Shown here: piece after piece, positions 5,206-5,283 of the stretch
Position numbering within the stretch: position 1 is the stretch's first letter
How the letters are laid out: the number at the start of each line of letters is the position of its first letter
DNA from: Oscillospiraceae bacterium
GTDB lineage: Bacteria; Bacillota_A; Clostridia; Oscillospirales; Oscillospiraceae
DNA length: 5,283 bases
NCBI GenBank assembly: GCA_902789835.1
Contig: CADAPN010000160.1
Location: forward strand, 1-5,283
Direction: 5' to 3'
The notes under the pieces: generated by a model
What the model was told of the DNA's origin: nothing
Databases searched by the model: none
What the model saw: only the letters and a program-made list of their open reading frames with translations
Program-made: the position numbers and the translations under genes

Positions 5206-5283
5206 TATAGTGATAAAGTAATGGACCATTTCCGCAACCCGCGCAACCTCGGCAAGCTCGACGACGCCGACGGCATCGGCGAG
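5197..5283 (+). CDS. iscU: Fe-S cluster scaffold IscU/NifU-like (5' part only)
   Basis: Only the first 29 residues are present: [20 protein letters not shown] and on to GIGE. The Y-S-x-K-V-x-D-H-x-x-N-P-R-N start is the hallmark of IscU and the NifU N-terminal domain. The protein accepts sulfur from IscS and builds [2Fe-2S]/[4Fe-4S] clusters on conserved cysteines that lie beyond the window. ATG 5197 is preceded by GGAGGA (5185-5190). It could also be the first domain of a longer NifU; that cannot be told from this fragment. Confidence 0.93.
   Translation, partial: MALYSDKVMDHFRNPRNLGKLDDADGIGE

Overview
The window looks like a piece of a GC-rich chromosome from an anaerobic Firmicute, most likely class Clostridia (an Oscillospirales-type gut bacterium is a guess). 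The reasons are a tryptophan T-box riboswitch, Gram-positive style ribosome binding sites, GC-ending codons in the genes beside AT-rich intergenic DNA, and an iscS-iscU pair of clostridial type.

Layout, all genes on the + strand. (1) Positions 1-246 are a T-box leader cut off at its 5' end. Its specifier codon is UGG (Trp), its tRNA-end-binding bulge fits the G discriminator base of tRNA-Trp, and it ends in an intrinsic terminator. (2) Positions 247-499 hold a perfect palindrome and a possible 15-codon leader peptide with two Trp codons. (3) Positions 500-3397 are a trpXYZ-type tryptophan ABC transporter: trpX (binding protein, broken by a frameshift near 720), trpY (permease) and trpZ (ATPase, one base after trpY). 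(4) Positions 3398-3862 are a 465-base intergenic region with two sigma-A-type promoters, a repeated palindromic operator candidate, a possible structured RNA and two palindromes. (5) Positions 3863-5050 are iscS, a cysteine desulfurase, and 5197 to the edge is the start of iscU, the Fe-S scaffold.

The two operons look unrelated in function: Trp-tRNA-controlled tryptophan uptake, and Fe-S cluster assembly. What they share is a set of intergenic repeats. Five perfect hairpins with the same GC core (CTCCCCGCC-GGA-GGCGGGGAG or close variants) sit in five different gaps. Their outer arms differ from copy to copy but always stay complementary. Three, probably four, of them lie between direct repeats of the local sequence 79-87 bases apart. 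The downstream repeat usually carries the working promoter or ribosome binding site of the next gene. A second family (core GGGGACGGTTCTC, REP-like) occurs as an inverted pair between trpX and trpY and as a single copy touching the trpZ stop codon. These hairpins, the T-box plus leader-peptide arrangement and the trpX frameshift are the points most worth following up.
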